Source of the DNA: JABIBU01 sp964464685
GTDB lineage: Bacteria; Patescibacteriota; Patescibacteriia; Magasanikbacterales; UBA922
DNA length: 26,308 bases
Reading direction: 5' to 3'
Assembly (NCBI GenBank): GCA_964464685.1
Contig: CAYXGV010000010.1
Location: 1 to 26,308, forward strand
Part shown: positions 6,487-13,260 of the stretch, one piece after another
Layout: each line of letters opens with the position of its first letter
Numbering within the stretch: the stretch's first letter is position 1
The notes under the pieces: generated by a model
What the model saw: only the letters and a program-made list of their open reading frames with translations
What the model was told of the DNA's origin: nothing
Database searches by the model: none
Made by a program: the position numbers and the translations under genes

Positions 6487-7875
6487 ATGAGAATAGTATA
6501 TAGAATAAAACAATTGATGCTGGGAAGTGGCGACTTCTTAGTTTTTGTAATTGCCTTTTGGCTTAGTCTTGTAATTAGAAACTGGCAAGTTCCAGACTGG
6601 GACAAAATAGAAGCCCACCTAACCTTATTTTTCTGGCTTTTTTTATCTTGGATCGTGATTAATTTTATCAACGGTCTTTATGATTTGAATAAACTAAAAA
6701 ACAAAGAAGTAATTCGTCACTTTATTGAAGCGGGTTTAATTTCACTAGTTTTTAGTTTTGTCATGTCATATATCCTACCTCACAAAGGCATTGAACCAAA
6801 AACTATTTTAATTTTGAACATCTTGCTGGGCTACACTTTGAGTTGGGGATGGCGTTTGATTTACAATAAATATATTGGCTTGCAAAAACTAAACAGCAAT
6901 GTCATGTTTATTGGTTTTAATGAAGAAGCCAAAGAATTAATAAATATTTTACAAAACAACTTGGAAACTGGCTACAAAGTCACTTGTTTGATTGATCCAG
7001 AAAACAAAATCAAATCGGTTGATTATCCATTTTTTGACGTCTATCACAACCTACAAGCCATTAGACCAGCCGTCACCAATCACAAAATAGATTTAGTAGT
7101 CATTGCCCCCCACCTCAATAAACAGACAGAAACCCTACGCGAAGTTTATGGACTACTATTTTGGGGAACTAAAATTTATGACATGCCAAGTTTTTATGAA
7201 ATAATTACTGGTCGTATCACCCCATCGGTTTTTTCAGAGTCTTGGTTTTTGGAAAATTTAAAAAATAACTATCATCCAATTTACGAAAAGCTACGAGCTA
7301 TGGCTGATATAATAATTGGCGCATTGATTGGTTTAATTACTGGTTTATTATTGCCTTTTATCGCCATAGCTATAAAATTGAGTTCACCCGGCCCAATCTT
7401 TTACAAACAAAAACGAGTTGGGCAGGGCGGAAAAACATTTTTTCTATACAAATTTCGTTCCATGTATGCTTTGACTGATGACGGTGGAGCAGAAACTGAA
7501 GGTGCTCAATTCGCCACCAAAGATGACAAACGTATCACTAAAACTGGAAAAGTTTTGAGAAAAACTAGACTAGACGAAATTCCCCAATTTATAAATCTCC
7601 TAAAACGCGATATCACTTTAATCGGACCACGCCCAGAAAGACCAGAAATCGTCAAAGAGCTAGAATCTCAAATGCCATTTTATTCGCTTCGCCACATGGT
7701 CAAGCCGGGTCTAACTGGCTGGGCCGTTATCAATCAACACTACACCGATACCATGGAAAAATCTCTACAAAAAATTCAATATGATCTTTACTATATAAAA
7801 AATCAGGGTTTTTTGCTTGACTTGTCAATCTTACTTAGAACAGTTAATGTGATTTTGCGGATGATGGGACAATAA
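6487..7875 (+). CDS. Polyprenyl-phosphate sugar-1-phosphate transferase (WcaJ/WbaP-like initiating enzyme)
   Basis: A 462-residue enzyme of the large bacterial sugar-transferase (PHPT) type. The N-terminal half has membrane helices (about 12-31, 45-62, 82-97, 106-124) and a CoA-binding-like Rossmann domain (about 135-240). After a fifth membrane segment (about 272-298) comes the catalytic domain: SPGPIFYKQKRVGQGGKTF (300-318), YKFRSM (321-326), LRKTRLDEIPQF (357-368), LIGPRPERPE (378-387) and KPGLTGWAVIN (406-416). The KFRSM and TRLDEIPQ motifs contain the conserved catalytic residues. It should transfer a sugar phosphate from a UDP-sugar to undecaprenyl phosphate at the inner face of the membrane, the first step of lipid-linked glycan assembly. 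It is the only plus-strand sugar gene and has its own promoter and a downstream hairpin terminator (7941-7974). Confidence 0.93.
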   Translation: MRIVYRIKQLMLGSGDFLVFVIAFWLSLVIRNWQVPDWDKIEAHLTLFFWLFLSWIVINFINGLYDLNKLKNKEVIRHFIEAGLISLVFSFVMSYILPHKGIEPKTILILNILLGYTLSWGWRLIYNKYIGLQKLNSNVMFIGFNEEAKELINILQNNLETGYKVTCLIDPENKIKSVDYPFFDVYHNLQAIRPAVTNHKIDLVVIAPHLNKQTETLREVYGLLFWGTKIYDMPSFYEIITGRITPSVFSESWFLENLKNNYHPIYEKLRAMADIIIGALIGLITGLLLPFIAIAIKLSSPGPIFYKQKRVGQGGKTFFLYKFRSMYALTDDGGAETEGAQFATKDDKRITKTGKVLRKTRLDEIPQFINLLKRDITLIGPRPERPEIVKELESQMPFYSLRHMVKPGLTGWAVINQHYTDTMEKSLQKIQYDLYYIKNQGFLLDLSILLRTVNVILRMMGQ

Positions 7876-7907
7876 TAACAAGAGACAATATATACTTTTC
7901 AAAATAG

Positions 7908-7943
7908 AATTTCCAAGATACAATTTCCAAATAATTTCCAAAT
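7908..7943 (+). repeat. Left 36-bp inverted repeat
   Basis: It begins AATTTCCAAGATACAATTTC and ends CCAAATAATTTCCAAAT. It is the reverse complement of 8344-8379 except for one base (C at 7938, against A in the other copy). Internally it repeats the word TTTCCAA. Confidence 0.9.
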
Positions 7944-7974
7944 AACAAATATCAATTTCAATTTGTTATTTTTT
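7941..7974 (+). terminator. Rho-independent terminator of the sugar-phosphate transferase
   Basis: AATAACAAAT (7941-7950) and ATTTGTTATT (7961-7970) form a perfect 10-bp stem with a 10-base loop, followed by TTTTCTTTCT on the plus strand. It lies 66 bases after the plus-strand stop and overlaps the last bases and stop of the convergent four-helix-bundle gene. The stem is AT-only, so strength is uncertain. Confidence 0.6.
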
Positions 7975-8320
7975 CTTTCTTTAAAATTATTGTAGATAAT
8001 ATGTTTTTTAGTTCTTTAGTTTCTTGTTTAAGATTCTGCATTCGTGACTTTATTTCTGGATTAGCTTCCTCTATTAGTTCTAACCAGTGTAATGATTCTT
8101 TGCACTCTTTTCTTGATATTCTTATTCTATATAAAAAATCTTTATTACCAAGCGAATCATTAGCTTCTCTATAATTAGCACCGACAGAACCTGCTGAACG
8201 AACTATTTGCTCTATAATTGGTAGATTAATTTGATCTTTAATTAAAACCTTACACAATCTAATTATTCTCTTTCCAAATTCTGTGGTCCTTTCTTCAAGA
8301 TTATAATTATATTCTATCAT
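7958..8320 (-). CDS. Four-helix-bundle protein (S23/IVS-encoded family)
   Basis: A 120-residue all-helical protein starting MIEYNYNLEERTTEFGKRI. The family hallmark is the central stretch RSAGSVGANYREANDSLGNK followed by DFLYRIRISRKECKESLHWLELI (about 66-105), matching the S23/four-helix-bundle pattern SxxSxGANxxEAxxxxSxxDFxxKxxIAxKExxExxYWLxLL. These proteins were first seen in 23S rRNA intervening sequences. They are very numerous in Patescibacteria, and their function is not settled; relatives include the Avd accessory protein of diversity-generating retroelements. I choose the ATG at 8320 because a longer ORF to 8440 would translate through the right inverted repeat and overlap the epimerase gene. 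No template repeat or reverse transcriptase is present here. Confidence 0.88.
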   Translation of the reverse strand: MIEYNYNLEERTTEFGKRIIRLCKVLIKDQINLPIIEQIVRSAGSVGANYREANDSLGNKDFLYRIRISRKECKESLHWLELIEEANPEIKSRMQNLKQETKELKNILSTIILKKEKITN

Positions 8321-8343
8321 ATAAATTTTATTTGGAATTTGAA

Positions 8344-8379
8344 ATTTGTAAATTATTTGGAAATTGTATCTTGGAAATT
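8344..8379 (-). repeat. Right 36-bp inverted repeat
   Basis: This is the reverse complement of 7908-7943 with one mismatch in 36 bases. It lies 24-59 bases upstream of the four-helix-bundle start codon, so it probably forms that gene's promoter or leader region. Confidence 0.9.
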
Positions 8380-8427
8380 TTAACCTTTTAGATTTACAAA
8401 ATCTTTTATATCTTTTCCTATATCCTA

Positions 8428-9324
8428 CTAAATCTTCCATTCTACTTTCAACCTCTCAATCCCCTCTTCCAACCCAATCGTCGGTTCCCAACCCAAAAGC
8501 TCACGGGCTTTGGTGTTGTCAGCTTGAATTGCCCTCATTTCACCCGGTCTTTCAGCAACATTTACTGACTCACCTCCAATTAATTTTGCTATTTCATTTA
8601 CACTCACCTGTCTTCCCATCCCGATATTTATACATTCACCATTTTTTATATCTGATTGCCAGGCCTTTATATTTGCCTCCACCACATCACTAACATAGAC
8701 ATAATCTCTAGTTTGTTCACCATCACCAACGATTGTTAATTTCTTATTTTCGAGTCTTTGTTTCAAAAATATTGGAATTACCATTGGATATGAACCATCC
8801 GCTGTTTTCCGCAAACCAAAAACATTAAAATATCGCAAACAAACTGTTTCTAAATTATATAACTCACTAAATAAACGACAATATTCTTCTCCCATTTTTT
8901 TGTGCAAACCATAGGGACTAAGTGGTTCTTGTTTGCTTTCTTCTTTTATTGGCAAAGGTAGATCTCCATAAATCGCACACGATGATGAAAAAATTACCTT
9001 TTTTACACCTGACTCTTTGGCGGCCAACAAAACATTTAAAGTCCCAGTGACATTAATATCATGTGTACTGATTGGATCCTCAATTGAAACTTGCAATCGT
9101 GGATCAGCAGCCAAATGAAATACAACTTCTACATCCTTAAATATCTTCTTGAGTTTTTTCAAATCACGAATATCTACTTTAAAAAATTTAGCATGTTTAT
9201 TAACAAATTCTTTTTTACCAAGCATTAAATTATCTATGACAATAACATCATGACCTAAATCAATTAATCTATCAACTAGATGGGAACCAATAAAACCAGC
9301 ACCGCCAGTGACTAAATATTTCAT
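8428..9324 (-). CDS. NAD-dependent UDP-sugar epimerase, GalE/UDP-glucose 4-epimerase-like
   Basis: A 298-residue extended SDR starting MKYLVTGGAGFIGSH at the ATG at 9324. Upstream in-frame codons lead only to a TTG that would overlap the toxin gene, so I do not use them. Motifs are GGAGFIG (7-13), the acidic NAD-ribose residue Asp31 after VIVI, HLAA (70-73), FSSSCAIYG (112-120), the YxxxK pair YGLHK (138-142), RYFNVFG (164-170) and DYVYVSDVV (207-215). This is the short bacterial/archaeal UDP-glucose 4-epimerase subfamily, which makes UDP-galactose or a related C4 epimer. The exact substrate is uncertain. A GGGTGG tract 12-17 bases upstream of the ATG may serve as a distant ribosome binding site. 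It follows the AbiE pair by four bases and may be read through from it. Confidence 0.88.
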   Translation of the reverse strand: MKYLVTGGAGFIGSHLVDRLIDLGHDVIVIDNLMLGKKEFVNKHAKFFKVDIRDLKKLKKIFKDVEVVFHLAADPRLQVSIEDPISTHDINVTGTLNVLLAAKESGVKKVIFSSSCAIYGDLPLPIKEESKQEPLSPYGLHKKMGEEYCRLFSELYNLETVCLRYFNVFGLRKTADGSYPMVIPIFLKQRLENKKLTIVGDGEQTRDYVYVSDVVEANIKAWQSDIKNGECINIGMGRQVSVNEIAKLIGGESVNVAERPGEMRAIQADNTKARELLGWEPTIGLEEGIERLKVEWKI

Positions 9325-9328
9325 AATT

Positions 9329-10105
9329 TTATATTTTCCACCCTTCAATATATTGCTTGAATTTGGTGACGCGAATTAGATCATTAACATTAAATAAAAA
9401 TGGGGCCACATCATCTTCCATTTCAGAAAAATTTATTTTTGAACATCTTTCTAATATTTTTTCTTTTAATTCTTGCAAACTAACGATGCCAATTTTTTGC
9501 TTTAAGTAATCCAAATTAGGTTTTGTTATACCCATCAAATAAGTGGCATCATAAAAATCTCTACCTTTGTTGCGTTGTCTTTCCAATATGGCAATAAATT
9601 TTTGACTAAGCAAAATATCTTTAGGATTATGTTTAACTTCAAAAAATATACCGAAATTATCAACTACAGCCGTCTCTGGAACAAAATTAAAATCCTGTTT
9701 TACAGTATCCAAACGAACCAAAATTTTTTCATTTTCATGAGATGAAAAACCGTAACGAAACAACATGTCAGAAAACTTAAAATAACAATGGTAGGCACCT
9801 TTAAAAACATTTCTAAACTGTACTTGAAAACCAAGTACTTCTAAATCCTTTTGCACTTCTTGTGTCAAAACATCAAATTCATCCACTGATAAACCAAAAT
9901 TATCAAAGTCAAGATCTTCAGAAAATCTTTGAGTTTGATAAATCATACGCAAAGCTGTTCCACCAATAAAACTTAATTTGGTTGTATGTCTAAAAATTGC
10001 TCTTAATATTTCACACTGTAAATACTCCACATACAAACCACGCGGATTATGAATCGGATAATTTTTATTTTTGGCATAACTCAAAACTGAATTGAAATCT
10101 TCCAT
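9329..10105 (-). CDS. AbiEii-like nucleotidyltransferase toxin (type IV toxin-antitoxin)
   Basis: A 258-residue protein of the AbiEii/AbiGii nucleotidyltransferase family. The DNA polymerase beta-type NTase motif is clear: SFIGGTALRMIYQTQRFSEDLDFD (45-68), containing GG-x-ALR, R60 and the paired catalytic acidic residues of SEDLDFD (62-68). A further conserved stretch, ERQRNKGRDFYDATYLM (175-191), holds K180-GRDFYD. Family members act as bacteriostatic toxins, and the MenT/AbiEii group modifies tRNA or uses nucleotides. Its start lies 1 base after the antitoxin stop, the classic AbiEi-AbiEii layout. It can provide phage defence by abortive infection or stabilise the locus; which applies here is unknown. 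All recognisable catalytic residues are intact. Confidence 0.9.
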   Translation of the reverse strand: MEDFNSVLSYAKNKNYPIHNPRGLYVEYLQCEILRAIFRHTTKLSFIGGTALRMIYQTQRFSEDLDFDNFGLSVDEFDVLTQEVQKDLEVLGFQVQFRNVFKGAYHCYFKFSDMLFRYGFSSHENEKILVRLDTVKQDFNFVPETAVVDNFGIFFEVKHNPKDILLSQKFIAILERQRNKGRDFYDATYLMGITKPNLDYLKQKIGIVSLQELKEKILERCSKINFSEMEDDVAPFLFNVNDLIRVTKFKQYIEGWKI

Positions 10106-10106
10106 A

Positions 10107-10724
10107 TTAAAATCTGTTAATCAATTTTTTGATTAATATATTCAAAGTTTTATTATTAAATAAAGCTGTGTAATGACGTAATTTTTCTTTATCAACTTTT
10201 TGTTTTAAATTATCATAATTTAATCTTAGTTCATCAATTTGACTACCTATCTTTAAACGACTTTTGTTAAAATAAAAAAAATCAGCAATCGCCTTTTCTG
10301 GTTCAGCCATCATCACTTCATAATCAAGATACATCTTTGAACCATAGCCAATAAAACAACATCTTTTAATTTTTTTATAATCAAATCTATTATCCAAAAC
10401 ATCTGCTTGCCATGTTTTTTTAGCACTAACAGAGGTGATTAATTGTGTCACATCTGGAATAAATCCATATTCATATAAAGCCGACTCCAAACTAATATAT
10501 GACGGCTGATAAAGTAAATTAGCCATTAAAAATGGATGGATTTTATCTTTGTAATCCTCTAATAAATAAACACCATTTTTTAACTTCAAAATATAACCAC
10601 TTTCCTGCCACCTATTTAATTGTTTAGATGAAATTGGTTGATCTGAAAAAATTATCCTTAAATCAGATAAAGTAAAAATTGGTCTAAATTCTCTTATCTT
10701 CTTATAAAATGGCTGAAATTGCAT
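10107..10724 (-). CDS. AbiEi-like antitoxin / transcriptional repressor (type IV toxin-antitoxin)
   Basis: A 205-residue protein. Residues 1-56 look like a winged helix (FTLSDLRIIF, SSKQLNRWQESGYILKLKNG, VYLL), the usual DNA-binding part of AbiEi antitoxins. Residues 76-90 (YISLESALYEYGFIP) and 139-149 (MAEPEKAIADF) are the most recognisable AbiEi family motifs. In characterised AbiEi proteins the N-terminal domain represses the operon by binding inverted repeats, and the C-terminal domain neutralises the toxin. The gene is first in a two-gene operon with the toxin, separated by a single base. Upstream lies a credible promoter with an overlapping inverted repeat (10801-10815), which suggests autorepression. 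Confidence 0.85.
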   Translation of the reverse strand: MQFQPFYKKIREFRPIFTLSDLRIIFSDQPISSKQLNRWQESGYILKLKNGVYLLEDYKDKIHPFLMANLLYQPSYISLESALYEYGFIPDVTQLITSVSAKKTWQADVLDNRFDYKKIKRCCFIGYGSKMYLDYEVMMAEPEKAIADFFYFNKSRLKIGSQIDELRLNYDNLKQKVDKEKLRHYTALFNNKTLNILIKKLINRF

Positions 10725-10786
10725 AAATTTTCTTTATTATATTTCTTTTTATTACCAAAAATGATAAAAAAAAGAAACGTATTTAT

Positions 10787-10814
10787 ATTATACACCCTTT
10801 TTTTACCCTGTAAA
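10787..10814 (-). promoter_or_regulatory. Sigma-70-type promoter of the AbiE operon
   Basis: On the minus strand TTTACA (10809-10814) and TATAAT (10787-10792) are separated by 16 bases. Transcription would begin near 10780, leaving a leader of about 55 bases before the antitoxin start at 10724. Confidence 0.6.
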
Positions 10815-10815
10815 A
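10801..10815. promoter_or_regulatory. Candidate AbiEi operator
   Basis: TTTTAC-CCT-GTAAAA is a perfect 6-bp inverted repeat with a 3-base spacer. It covers the -35 box of the predicted AbiE promoter, where a repressor would block RNA polymerase. A second, looser inverted repeat, TTTTTAT...ATAAAAA (10746-10770), lies in the leader. Confidence 0.4.
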
Positions 10816-10910
10816 CAAGAGGCTGTGTATAAAAATAGTGGAATCAAACGAGATCAAAAATCACAAAATCCACAAAATTGAAAGTATTATAACATAAAAA
10901 GTACAATCAC

Positions 10911-10946
10911 CACTTTATAGACTTTTGACTTTACGACTTTATAAAC
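10911..10946. repeat. RACTTTATA 9-bp degenerate tandem array, copy 3
   Basis: About four copies of the same word as at 2599-2688 and 4783-4826: ACTTTATAGACTTTTGACTT then TACGACTTTATAAAC. It contains the stop codon (10931-10933) of the UDP-sugar dehydrogenase and encodes its last residues (FIKS). Confidence 0.8.
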
Positions 10947-11965
10947 CTCGATCCTACCGCTATTACATCAAAACCAGCTTTTTGCAAATCATCGTAACGA
11001 TGTTGGAGTATTCGACGGCCATCCATAATGAGAGGTTTTTTATTTTTCATTTTTTCAATAATAACATCACCAAGCGACTTGAACTGTGGCCAATCAGTAG
11101 CAATAATTATTACATCACGATCTAATAATGTTTCAATTTCATTATTTTTATATTTAACAATTTCAGATTCTGGAAAAACTTGTTTAAAATATCCCATTGC
11201 GGCCGGATCAAAAATACTAACTTCCTTAACTTCGTTCTCATGCAAAAAATGCATAATATCAATACTTGGTGAATTGCGAATGTCATTTGTATCGCGTTTA
11301 AAAGCAACACCTAATAAAGCAACTTTCTTCTCTTTCCAATCAAAATTAGCATCATCTTTTGCCCTGCTAATAAATAATTCCAACTGTCTTTTATTTCCCT
11401 GATATATTTCATTTACCAAAGAAGCATTTGTGCCTGAGGTTTGTAATTGGTGTGATAANNNNNNNNNNNNNNNNNNNNNNNNNNNNNNNNNNNNNNNNNN
11501 NNNNNNNNNNNNNNNNNNNNNNNNNNNNNNNNNNNNNNNNNNNNNNNNNNNNNNNNNNGTACTTTTATTCACAATTACAACATACTTACCTTGTTTGCCA
11601 CCATTTCTTTTTAATAATGCTTGGGACAACTTTTCTGCCGCACCAAAATAATACTCTAAATTACTCTCACCTGTCTCCCCTATTTCAGGAGTTGGTAAAC
11701 ACATAAAGACAGCATCGCAGGTATCTAAAAAATCCTCCACTTTTGTATAATCTGTAGTAAACTTAATTCTATCGGAATTGCGTACCAAAAGATCACCTAG
11801 ACCTTTTTCAAAAAGACAGGATTCTATAGTATCACGATCGCCAGATGAAAGCATTTTTATCTTGTTTTCATCAATATCGTAAACTAAGACATTATGCCCA
11901 GATGCGGCCGAGATGGCTGCTGAGGAAGCTCCAACAAAGCCGGAACCGATGTAGAGTGTGTTCAT
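10931..11965 (-). CDS. UDP-glucose/GDP-mannose dehydrogenase family protein (middle lost in assembly gap)
   Basis: Both ends of a nucleotide-sugar 6-dehydrogenase flank the N run. The N-terminal part (135 residues) has the NAD motif IGSGFVG (6-12), VYDIDENKI (28-36), VFMCLPTP (86-93) and VNKS, the start of the conserved KST(V)P segment. The C-terminal part has LVNEIYQGNKRQLELF, VALLGVAFKRDTNDIRNSPS and IIIATDWPQF, the UDP-binding domain. The family oxidises a UDP-sugar C6 alcohol to the acid, for example UDP-glucuronate. The missing segment should contain the PEFLREG region and the catalytic Cys (GGxCxPKD). By family length (about 400-440 residues) I expect about 150 residues missing, so 100 N is a placeholder and the apparent 344-residue length is not real. 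It may feed the UXS-like enzyme at 1338-2360. Confidence 0.88.
   Translation of the reverse strand: MNTLYIGSGFVGASSAAISAASGHNVLVYDIDENKIKMLSSGDRDTIESCLFEKGLGDLLVRNSDRIKFTTDYTKVEDFLDTCDAVFMCLPTPEIGETGESNLEYYFGAAEKLSQALLKRNGGKQGKYVVIVNKSXXXXXXXXXXXXXXXXXXXXXXXXXXXXXXXXXXLSHQLQTSGTNASLVNEIYQGNKRQLELFISRAKDDANFDWKEKKVALLGVAFKRDTNDIRNSPSIDIMHFLHENEVKEVSIFDPAAMGYFKQVFPESEIVKYKNNEIETLLDRDVIIIATDWPQFKSLGDVIIEKMKNKKPLIMDGRRILQHRYDDLQKAGFDVIAVGSRFIKS
11459..11558. other. Scaffold gap (100 N)
   Basis: Exactly 100 unknown bases interrupt the dehydrogenase gene. Comparison with the known family layout suggests the true distance is nearer 450 bases, so the size is conventional rather than measured. Confidence 0.98.
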
Positions 11966-12058
11966 ATATTAATCTATTAAATTACTGAGTTTATTTTACC
12001 TTTTTTTTTGACAAAATGCAACCCTTGGGGGTTACCCATACACACCATGTACACCCAC

Positions 12059-12087
12059 TTGACAAAACCTTCAAAATGTGCTATAAT
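12059..12087 (+). promoter_or_regulatory. Perfect consensus sigma-70 promoter of the methyltransferase unit
   Basis: TTGACA (12059-12064), a 17-base spacer and TATAAT (12082-12087) match the consensus with no mismatch. No other promoter in this window is as good. Predicted transcription start is about 12094. Confidence 0.88.
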
Positions 12088-12093
12088 TGTGTG

Positions 12094-12112
12094 TTGACCT
12101 GTCAAATGGTCA
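12094..12112. promoter_or_regulatory. Candidate operator at the methyltransferase transcription start
   Basis: TTGAC-CT-GTCAA (12094-12105) is a perfect inverted repeat. A second overlapping pair, TGACC...GGTCA (12095-12112), shares its left arm. It sits at the predicted +1, a typical repressor position. Function is inferred only from symmetry and position. Confidence 0.35.
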
Positions 12113-12142
12113 TTTAAAAACGTTCATTTACAACTGAAAAAC

Positions 12143-12147
12143 GGGGG
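12143..12147 (+). promoter_or_regulatory. Ribosome binding site of the methyltransferase
   Basis: GGGGG lies 7 bases before the ATG at 12155 and can pair with the CCUCC of 16S rRNA with one G-U. Most minus-strand genes in the window lack a site this clear, which sets this gene apart. Confidence 0.55.
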
Positions 12148-12154
12148 TATAAAA

Positions 12155-13255
12155 ATGAATAATAATCGCTATGGTGGTCATGGTTTCGATGTCAATAATG
12201 ATGCTTTTGGTAACATTGCGGCAACACTATACATGTTGCTGGAAGCAGTACGCGGTGTTTACCGCCGACAATCTGACCTCTGTGCGACAGCCTGTGGTCC
12301 ACTCTGGGGAAAACGGGTGATTGACATGGGCTGTGGCTTTGGAACCACGACCGTAGCAATTGCCCAGCACAACCCAAAAGAGGTGTTGGCTGTAGACAAC
12401 TCTGATCTACTCACCGACATCTTTCAAACACTGCTAATGAAAAAGTGTGATGAAAGAAATCTGGACAACCTTCTCACCTCGCTTCACACTGAAAAAACAG
12501 TAGGGGGGGGAGGTACAAAGAGACTATTGCAGTTACTCCGCAAGATGTGTGACGAGTTCGCAAACAGCACGTTTCGGCAGAAAGGCGGGACGGTGAATTT
12601 GATCCGAGGTTCATGCATTGAACTTTCGATTGGTGGATTCGACGCAATCGTGGGCAACAACTTCGTCCATTGGCCGATCAATAAATTGCGAAAGCAACTA
12701 GAAGATCGTGGAATGGATTCAGAAAGCGCCCACCATGACGCCATAATCAGCGTCTTACGTAGCCTCGGTGCAATGCTGGAGCCGGGTGGTAGGATTGCTC
12801 TACTAGAGCCAAAAAACTTTGTAGTCATTGACAACGACCACAAACTTGATGCGATGATCACAAAGCGAAGCTCAGTCCTAACCCACCCAGTATATATGGA
12901 AATGGACAGATTGGCCAACGAGCTTCTCGCCCGCGACTATAGCATCATTCGCGAACCGGCCAAGCCAGTACCACTGTTCAAAACGAGTGAAGTACATCGC
13001 CTTTTCACCAAGGCTGGTTTTCACTCGATCCAGATTCACATCAATGAGAGCTACGAAGGCACACTCTCTGTGCAGGAAGTAATCGAAACCGTTTTTGCTT
13101 CCATACCAATGCATTTGGCGGGAGTGAATCTGCCAATGAAGGAAAAAATCAAAATCGCCAAACGCCTACGACACATCGCGAAACAAACCATCTCCTCCAT
13201 CGACTTCAACCAGCCGATGCAAGAAGTGGCATTTGTTTTCACAGCCGTTCATTAA
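12155..13255 (+). CDS. Class I SAM-dependent methyltransferase, compositionally foreign
   Basis: A 366-residue Rossmann-fold methyltransferase. Motif I is VIDMGCGFGTTTVAIA (55-70), followed by the ribose-binding acidic residue in VLAVDNS (77-83), motif IV FDAIVGNNFVHW (162-173) and LEPGGRIALLEP (208-219). Residues 84-160 form an insertion containing a GGGG run (117-120), and the C-terminal 150 residues are unassigned. NNFVHW resembles motif IV of small-molecule or natural-product methyltransferases, but the substrate cannot be told. The DNA is clearly more GC-rich than its neighbours (roughly half against one third by eye), codon use differs, and the strand is opposite to the flanking sugar genes. 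It has its own consensus promoter, RBS and 3' terminator, so recent acquisition as a single-gene unit is likely. It may or may not act in glycan synthesis. Confidence 0.85.
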   Translation: MNNNRYGGHGFDVNNDAFGNIAATLYMLLEAVRGVYRRQSDLCATACGPLWGKRVIDMGCGFGTTTVAIAQHNPKEVLAVDNSDLLTDIFQTLLMKKCDERNLDNLLTSLHTEKTVGGGGTKRLLQLLRKMCDEFANSTFRQKGGTVNLIRGSCIELSIGGFDAIVGNNFVHWPINKLRKQLEDRGMDSESAHHDAIISVLRSLGAMLEPGGRIALLEPKNFVVIDNDHKLDAMITKRSSVLTHPVYMEMDRLANELLARDYSIIREPAKPVPLFKTSEVHRLFTKAGFHSIQIHINESYEGTLSVQEVIETVFASIPMHLAGVNLPMKEKIKIAKRLRHIAKQTISSIDFNQPMQEVAFVFTAVH

Positions 13256-13260
13256 TTCCT

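Larger units (their letters stand above)
7908..8379. mobile_element. Inverted-repeat-bounded unit carrying a four-helix-bundle gene (candidate non-autonomous element)
   Basis: Inverted 36-bp ends (7908-7943 and 8344-8379, 35 of 36 identical) enclose one small gene (7958-8320). The 472-base unit lies between the 3' ends of two convergent genes (7875 and 8428), a neutral landing site. I see no transposase and no clear target-site duplication: the outside flanks CAAAATAG and TTAACCTT differ. Mobility is therefore an inference from the ends alone. Confidence 0.45.

Noticed and set aside
7958..8320. Diversity-generating retroelement accessory gene (Avd)
   Set aside because: No reverse transcriptase, template repeat or variable repeat is visible in the window.
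7908..8379. Complete insertion sequence
   Set aside because: No transposase and no convincing target duplication; only inverted ends around an S23-like gene.
8321..8440. Longer N-terminus for the four-helix-bundle protein
   Set aside because: It would translate through the right inverted repeat and overlap the epimerase gene, and the extra residues do not fit the family.
9325..9348. TTG start extending the GalE-like epimerase
   Set aside because: It overlaps the AbiEii gene, and the natural N-terminus of the Rossmann fold (MKYLVTGGAG) starts at the ATG at 9324.
12484..12918. Minus-strand ORF of 144 codons inside the methyltransferase
   Set aside because: It is an antisense shadow; the plus-strand frame has all class I methyltransferase motifs plus promoter and RBS.
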